DNA of 64,000 bases from positions 1 through 64,000 of the forward strand of contig NZ_JAINFL010000020.1 in NCBI RefSeq assembly GCF_022458895.1, given 5' to 3'. Origin of the DNA: Roseihalotalea indica. GTDB taxonomy: Bacteria; Bacteroidota; Bacteroidia; Cytophagales; Cyclobacteriaceae. Positions 63,196-64,000 of this stretch are shown piece after piece (the stretch's first letter is position 1; every line of letters begins with the position of its first letter). Under the pieces are notes generated by a model. It was not told where the DNA came from and searched no databases. It saw only the letters and a program-made list of their open reading frames with translations. A program made the position numbers and the translations under genes.

Positions 63196-63853
63196 CTTAG
63201 GATTTGTCTTCACAAACAGCCGCTACGTCCGACGTAAAGCGGTACGGTAAAACGCTCAATAACTCCTGAAAATCATAGAGTCAGTTTAATTGGGGCAAGT
63301 GCTAGTCAAGCCCACAACTTTGAATAAACTAGTGTTCCGGTAGCAAACGGGGGAAGTCTCTCGGGCAGAAATGAGCCACCGTGGAACAGCATTAAGTATG
63401 TAAAGTCAGGAAATAAAGAATTTAGCTGATATAATCAGGCATAAAATGATTCATAGAGGAGAAATTGATGAAAGCAGAGAAGCTTTACTAAATTTTTATC
63501 TGCCAGATGAACTCACTAGAGAGACCATTTTGAGACTAGTAGATTGAAGGATAGGCATAGTCTTACTCGCAGAAGAGAAATAAAACAAGAAAGTACAACT
63601 GCACTATAGTCAAGTTTTATAAATCGGTATATGTTAACCTAAAATCGCTTGAATCGCCCTTCTCTATTTCACCCGTTGCCGGATATGCAACGTTTTTCAA
63701 TGGTATTATCAACACACAGATTGCGAAGATGTAAAAACCCGAATACTAGCTGTACGCTATCAATGACCGTCACGAAGAAAAACACGACAATAATCCAGGT
63801 GGTTCTTCCCACCTTTGACATCCTAGTCCATTCCATACATAGGTTATCTTAGA
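63196..63853. other. Mostly non-coding region with a short coding-like remnant
   Basis: No gene over 60 codons is convincing. A frame from about 63402, with its only ATG at 63446, runs to TGA at 63545-63547 and reads like part of a real protein (MIHRGEIDESREALL, FYLPDELTRE) but has no recognised family; it may be a decayed gene. A 67-codon frame at 63649-63852 is low-complexity in Ser/Thr and not supported. Confidence 0.35.
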
Positions 63854-64000
63854 CTATTTTACTACCGGTATTACCCTTTCAGGATCAATTTTTCCTCCCT
63901 TTAGGGAATGGAGACGAACGTGAACGTGATCGGTCATATCTCCATAAAAAGGTTTTTGATGGGGTATCGGTTTTGACTTTTTAGGTGGATATCTATTCTG
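63854..64000 (-). CDS. C-terminal fragment of a gene continuing beyond the window
   Basis: The last 48 codons of a minus-strand gene, ending at TAG 63854-63856. It reads PPKKSKPIPHQKP, then GDMTDHVHVRLHSLKGG and ERVIPVVK. DHVHVRL recalls the metal-site His of peptidoglycan endopeptidases of the MepA type, but the fragment is too short to assign and a cell-wall peptidase is only a guess. Confidence 0.5.
   Translation of the reverse strand, partial: QNRYPPKKSKPIPHQKPFYGDMTDHVHVRLHSLKGGKIDPERVIPVVK

Noticed and set aside
63649..63852. 67-codon frame near the right edge
   Set aside because: Ser/Thr/Leu-rich with no motif; the region reads as intergenic next to the partial minus-strand gene.

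Overview
The window looks like chromosome from a marine-type Bacteroidota, most likely order Cytophagales. The grounds are the gliding-motility ABC genes gldA-gldF-gldG, the TonB receptor, the planctomycete-type PSD1/DUF1501 pair, LytS/LytTR regulation, the CarboxypepD_reg-like protein, start regions with few Shine-Dalgarno sequences, and two candidate promoters with a TAnnTTTG -7 box. No genus can be named from sequence alone.

Layout. 0-3 kb is accessory: an HNH-type gene bracketed by GTTAGGC/GCCTAAC core-like sites, a 41-bp tandem repeat, a DUF6261-like gene and a cluster of hairpin repeats. 3-10 kb holds sppA, folK, a CysO-type cysteine biosynthesis operon (cysM, JAMM protease, sulfur carrier, E1-rhodanese) and lhgO. 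10-15 kb holds a holin-like membrane protein and gldAFG. 15-20.5 kb holds a PSD1 cytochrome protein, a DUF1501 protein and rhamnose mutarotase, with a frameshifted four-helix-bundle gene inserted in the middle. 20.6-23.3 kb encodes a TonB receptor and YfiR. 23.5-28.2 kb is a complete cyanophycin locus (isoaspartyl peptidase, cyanophycinase, cyanophycin synthetase). 28-34 kb has two LamG-like secreted paralogues, a membrane regulator-like protein, an SPFH/ribbon-helix-helix pair and a lipoprotein. 34-43 kb has two hybrid histidine kinases (one with an ethylene-receptor-like N-terminus), dnaK and a small surface protein. 43-49.6 kb is mixed metabolism (DUF4198, DUF4230, cytochrome b5-like, phosphotriesterase-like, LarA-like, ABC exporter). 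49.6-53.3 kb is a decayed island beside tRNA-Arg(TCT): a broken tyrosine integrase split by a small palindromic element, an XRE regulator, an excisionase-like protein and a Xre/RES toxin-antitoxin pair. 53.3-63.2 kb is an RND efflux operon whose TolC carries a fused periplasmic binding domain, divergent from a LytS/LytTR two-component system. The right edge carries the C-terminus of one further gene.

The most striking undescribed element is upstream of cysM on the minus strand. A 31-codon ORF contains two runs of three cysteine codons. It is followed by a 13-bp hairpin with a T7 tract, and an 8-nt segment of the ORF is complementary to the 5' arm of that hairpin. This is the architecture of a ribosome-mediated, cysteine-sensing attenuator controlling the CysO-dependent cysteine operon. 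Other notable items are the hairpin family with a compensatory base change, the four-helix-bundle element with 29-bp imperfect inverted ends, the ethylene-receptor-like kinase and the binding-protein/TolC fusion.
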